From Volvariella volvacea V23 (taxonomy: Eukaryota; Basidiomycota; Agaricomycetes; Agaricales; Pluteaceae), in contig KB722740.1 of NCBI GenBank assembly GCA_000349905.1, positions 29,318 to 93,317 of the forward strand: a stretch of 64,000 bases of DNA, written 5' to 3'. Positions 60,200 through 64,000 of this stretch are shown here, piece after piece (within the stretch, counting starts at the first letter, position 1; the number at the start of each line of letters is the position of its first letter). Below the pieces are notes generated by a model. The model worked only from the letters and a program-made list of their open reading frames with translations. It was not told the origin of the DNA and ran no database searches. Position numbers and translations under genes: made by a program.

Positions 60200-60893
60200 A
60201 TGACCCCAATGACCCCTTCACTTCAAGTTCCCGAACCCCGTCCGTCTTAATGATCTTCTCATTCCGGTACACTAATTTTGATCCGCGACAGCAGCCTTGG
60301 AAGATGAAGTCGCCGTCATCGAGACGGCTGAAGATGACGGCACCTCCGACTTCGTCGAAGCCAACCTCAGTCATGCAGAGTTGACAGCAGAAACGGTCGC
60401 GCCATCAGAAACTGAGAGCATTGCAAGCGATGATACAGCCATTGAGCCGATGGATCTGGATAATGCGCTGGTAAGTTTGTGTGTCCACCTGTATCCTCAT
60501 CTCGTAATGCCTCCTCCTACTCCTTTTGTCCCCCTGTGGTGATCCTTTGTTATCATTGTTTCGCTTTTTATCTTTTGTTGCATCATTTTCTATTTGGGGT
60601 ATTCCCTTGGCCTTCCACGAGGAGCCCTAGATTCGTGCTGTCGTTACACAATTGCCCTTTTGGGCAGGGGGCGTGGCCATGCACCCCACTTTTCTTCACT
60701 ACCTTGCGGTGCTTCTGCTTGCTATTTGGCAGGTGGTCGTTGGACTCGGGCTGGGTGTGCCTTGTTTTCACGTTAGAGTTGCTACGAGGAGTCTGCGGAA
60801 CTTACACATAAAGCGCGATTGGCAAAGCTGTTATCAGGGGTTCGTGCGAGGAGGGCTGCGCGACAGAAATCAATTCTAGTCTCTTCCCTATAA
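60200..60893 (+). CDS. small acidic/basic hypothetical protein
   Basis: Three exons (60200-60239, 60292-60470, 60777-60893) sum to 112 codons, 111 residues. The first intron uses a GTCCGT donor and a CAG acceptor with a CTAAT branch-like site. The N-terminal two thirds are acidic (EDEVAVIETAEDDGTSDFVE, ETESIASDDTAIEPMDLDNA) and the last third is basic (ARLAKLLSGVRARRAARQKS). No family recognised. The second intron is 306 nt, longer than is usual here, so the third exon is the least certain part. A disordered adaptor-type role is possible but is not claimed. Confidence 0.45.
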
Positions 60894-60995
60894 ATCCTAC
60901 ATATTGCCTCCTTACCATATCACTGATATATTCCCCCACCATCCGTCGGTGCTCGTACGCAGAATACCCCATCTATTCCGAATATCGTCGATACC

Positions 60996-62604
60996 ATGGC
61001 CCCGAAGAAAAAACAATCACAATGGAGAGGGGCACAAGCCAAACAACAACAGAATCAGCAAAAGGATCAAAAACAGCAAGGAAAACAGCAGACAGCTGGC
61101 AAGGAATCTCAGGGGGTTCAAGAAGCAGCTAAGCCTGCCTCTGAAACCCGCGAAGATACTCAAGTCACACCAAAGGATATTCAAGAAACTGGACCCGAGG
61201 CTAATAACGAGGAGACACCTGCCCCCAACAGCGATGATGCCGCACCCACTGGAGACGACCAGGAGGAGCAGGTACCTCTTAAGGTCGAGGAACCCGACGA
61301 ATCAAATAATGAAGTGAAGAAGGAATCGACCACCAAGGAGAATGGAAGTGCGGGCATAGAGGGTGAGGGTAAAGCGGCTGGTCATGATACTGCCACCAGT
61401 CAGGATAGTCGGCCAGAGCATGGAAATGGGCATGCATCGTTGGGTAGCGATGACGTCAACTCGACTACGACAGATAGTGGGCACCTCGGAATACACACGA
61501 ATGGCCACGCCAACGGACACGCCACCCCGAGCCCGACTTCTGCCACAACCGCCGTCGGAGGTTTCGCATTCGGTGGCTGGGGTTCTCCAATAGACTTTGA
61601 GGATGACCCGGAGGGTGTGTTGCAAGATTTTGATGAGCTGAAGAGGCTGGAGATGGTTATAGCCGAGCAGCAACGAAAGCGAGAGGTGAGCGATAAACAG
61701 TCAGATGACCCGTAAAATCTAATTCAAGCGATAGGCGATTGTCGCTAGAGCAAACGACAAGGTTTGGAAAGGCGCCTTAGACAAGCTTGAGGCTACAGCT
61801 GTTAAGAGGTGAGTTGATAACCGTTGAAAAGGTACACCGCTGAGAAAATACTTTCGACTAGGCTGCGGGAGGATATTGAAACCCAAGCCCGACATCACAA
61901 AGAAGCGATCCAGGAGATTGAAGGTACGGAACGTCTCTGCGACTTGGGGTGAGAAATGCTGATATCGTCACGTCGAAAGTCATGCTGGCCAATTTTGAGT
62001 TCAATGGCATCGTCCAGCAATTGAGGAAGGAAGGTGAGTCGCGTGTTGCAATGATCGGCGCGACGCACCTCGCTTACATGGACTCGCTGCGATAGTGGAA
62101 GACGAAGTCAACCGACAAATCGAAGCAGTGGTCAAGCAGCAAGTCGCGGAGTACCTTCAGAAGTTGCCCACAGTACAGATTCAAGCGCCGGAAATAGATC
62201 AGGTTGAGAAGGAGCTCCTTGCAAAGAAACGAGAGCTGCACAATCTGTGAGCACTGTTGTGCTGAATCATAATATTGACTCTTTCATTGCTCACGAGTTC
62301 TTGCAGGGAAAGCAGAAGATTGAATCGGTGCATTGACCCAGCGAATAAGGACAAGCAACTGCATACTATGCTGATGACGAACGGAAAGGTATCGAAACAC
62401 TTCCCGAAGACGTGCGGAGAGATACAGAAGTTGAGTATGGAAGACAGTCAAGAGCTCTTGAAAGACTATGGCATCCAAACTTCGTCTATAAAGCGGGAGG
62501 AAAATATCAACCGCTTTATGCTCTTTTGTGGGATCGATTATGTACTGGGATCACAGGTCTGTTGCGTCATCAACCATTTGCTGTCCCTTCTTCTGACCGT
62601 GTGA
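60996..62604 (+). CDS. coiled-coil protein with disordered N-terminus
   Basis: Six exons (60996-61685, 61735-61808, 61862-61923, 61980-62033, 62096-62246, 62307-62604) sum to 443 codons, 442 residues. The first 220 residues are Gln/Lys/Glu/Asp/Ser-rich with runs such as QQQNQQKDQKQQGKQQ. FGGWGSPIDFEDDPEGVL is the only hydrophobic patch there. From the end of exon 1 onward a coiled coil runs through about 130 residues (ELKRLEMVIAEQQRKRE, then VWKGALDKLEATAVKR). The last exon has a compact region (FPKTCGEIQKLSMEDSQELL). I recognise no named family. The gene may be part of a scaffold or tether, but that is inference. Confidence 0.7.
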
Positions 62605-62995
62605 TTAATATTTCCTTTAGCCTGTGGGATACTGATATACCCCAAGTCATTGCTTTGACATTAAGTTGAGGATATAACCATTGTTACTGCATCGGACGTT
62701 CTTGCTTTTTTATCGTGCTATCGTAACCTGTATCCCATCTCCATTATTGTGATGTATCGTAGTGTAGACATTTATTGGTACCGTATCACTATGTGTATTT
62801 CAATTTTACTTGACATCCTCCCAACATGCATGAATCATGATGCAAAGAATAATTTTTGATTTCGTTGCGAGGTAAACCCGGGGGCACTCAAAAACTGATT
62901 GATGCATCTTACTGACAACTTGATGCTTCAGCGGGTTTCCATGAACGGCTTGGATATAAAGGCGTACGTGGACTAGGGGGTTTACCCAGTTCACA

Positions 62996-63646
62996 ATGTC
63001 TATCGCCACAGAAGTACTCTCTGCCGAACAGATCCAGGAAGAGGCGAAATGGATCACTGAGGTATAGTTTCGTAGACATTTCGGAGCTCTTGACTCTGCT
63101 GACACACTCAGTAGATGTATGCGACTGTAGACAGACAAGATCTCGCCGTTTTCGACACTTTCTTTACCGATGACGCTACCGTAAATTTTGCAAACTCGCC
63201 TACGCTGACCAAGAAGGAAGACATACTAGGCCAGTTCAAATATCTGTTCGATGCTTGTGAGGTCCTGCAGCATGTGTAAGTCCTTGTGAATGATAGAATT
63301 GTGAATTCCATTGACATTTCGTGCCATCTCAAAGCTTCGAGAGAGGTATAGAAGGCTGAATCTACTTAAACGAAGGGCTGACGCGCCTTGTCGTAGTTTA
63401 TGCGGTCAATGGCCAGGTTATGGTCAGCAGTCTAATTAAATACCGATTCGTAGGAGGTGCAGAGACTTCGGTCAAAGGGTTCACGGTCTGCCACAAGAAA
63501 CCTGGAGTAAATTATTCAGGTCGTGACCTGGTGCTATGTATGCTGATAGTATGGCTTAGGAGGCAAAAGCAACTCGCGTCGACATTATAGGAGATTTCGG
63601 GGAGGTGTTTAAGCTTGTTGGAGATGTTTATGCAAAATCTACGTAG
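62996..63646 (+). CDS. NTF2-like (SnoaL-type) protein, copy 4
   Basis: Five exons (62996-63061, 63115-63275, 63335-63345, 63397-63506, 63560-63646) sum to 145 codons, 144 residues. The start is MSIATEVLSAEQIQEEAKW. The core is MYATVDRQDLAVFDTFFTDD, NFANSPTLTKKEDILGQF, KYRFVGGAETSVKGFTVCHK and RVDIIGDFGEVFKLVGDVY. Although it lies 16 kb from copies 1-3, it has the same 161/11/110-nt middle exons; its microexon is CTTCGAGAGAG. It keeps the same orientation as the others. Confidence 0.82.
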
Positions 63647-64000
63647 TCTGGTGAGCCCCGTCACCACGATGTGCGCTCCTAATATTAATATACAGCCGAT
63701 CGGTTAATTGTACATGCTACACTACTAGGCTAGTCAACAACTCTTTGAAGCACCACTACCGGAGCGTGAACTTTATGTGCTGCATCCTGCTAGTGGATTT
63801 CCCGACTACTAAGACCATCTCATGCCCTAGATGTACTTAGCACGACATGAAGACACTTGCACTGGAATACCTTAGCCTATAATTATCGCAGAACAAACTT
63901 GAAGATACAGCTTAGATCCAGATCGAGAAACCCGTATGTCTGCCCTTAAGTATTGGGTGCTCCCATTATCCACGCGCAGGAGACGACCTACTCAAAAGCG
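63647..64000. other. intergenic to window edge
   Basis: About 350 bp with no supported feature. Confidence 0.5.

Noticed and set aside
59997..60374. Minus-strand 125-codon frame
   Set aside because: It is antisense to the better-supported exons of the 60200-60893 gene and has no domain.

Overview
The window comes from a filamentous basidiomycete, most likely an Agaricomycete. Almost every gene is split by short spliceosomal introns (about 44-60 nt, GT..AG), genes lie close together on both strands, and several families are typical of mushroom-forming fungi: TPR-CHAT proteins, 'GVR' polytopic membrane proteins, tandem BTB proteins and NTF2-like proteins. A Ceratobasidiaceae/Rhizoctonia-like source would fit but is only a guess. 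I rebuilt exon structures by hand. Where I say the exon lengths sum to a whole number of codons, the model was checked for frame.

Layout. 0-2.5 kb: decayed F-box/LRR-like gene split by an 850-bp inverted-repeat element. 2.7-8.5 kb: a 1122-residue TPR-CHAT protein and a proline iminopeptidase, both on the minus strand. 8.5-11.7 kb: a decayed gene, then a purine-rich gene-free stretch. 11.7-21.2 kb: fungal genes of unknown function, including a double zinc-knuckle protein that looks gag-derived. 22.4-31.3 kb: four tandem BTB/POZ genes. 31.9-34.7 kb: two head-to-tail microbial-type PARG macrodomain genes, the second carrying a 100-N assembly gap. 36.8-42.0 kb: three tandem polytopic membrane protein genes. 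42.3 kb: a TMEM223-like mitochondrial protein. 43.6-47.2 kb: three tandem NTF2-like genes, with a fourth copy at 63 kb. 47.3-49.2 kb: a 13-exon GH28 exopolygalacturonase. 50.1 kb: a fifth BTB gene. 51.3-58.6 kb: housekeeping genes (GEP4 phosphatase, clathrin light chain, monoacylglycerol lipase, mitochondrial ABC half-transporter). 60.2-62.6 kb: a 111-residue protein and a coiled-coil protein of unknown function.

The main theme is local gene duplication. Four unrelated families (BTB x5, NTF2-like x4, GVR membrane x3, PARG x2) have multiplied within 64 kb, and within the first three families the copies keep the same intron phases. The NTF2-like genes all contain an 11-nt microexon, the membrane genes a 29-nt exon, and the polygalacturonase 17-nt and 15-nt exons. 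These small exons would be missed by ordinary gene prediction and are the most original observation here. No tRNA, rRNA, CRISPR array or bacterial-type operon was seen.
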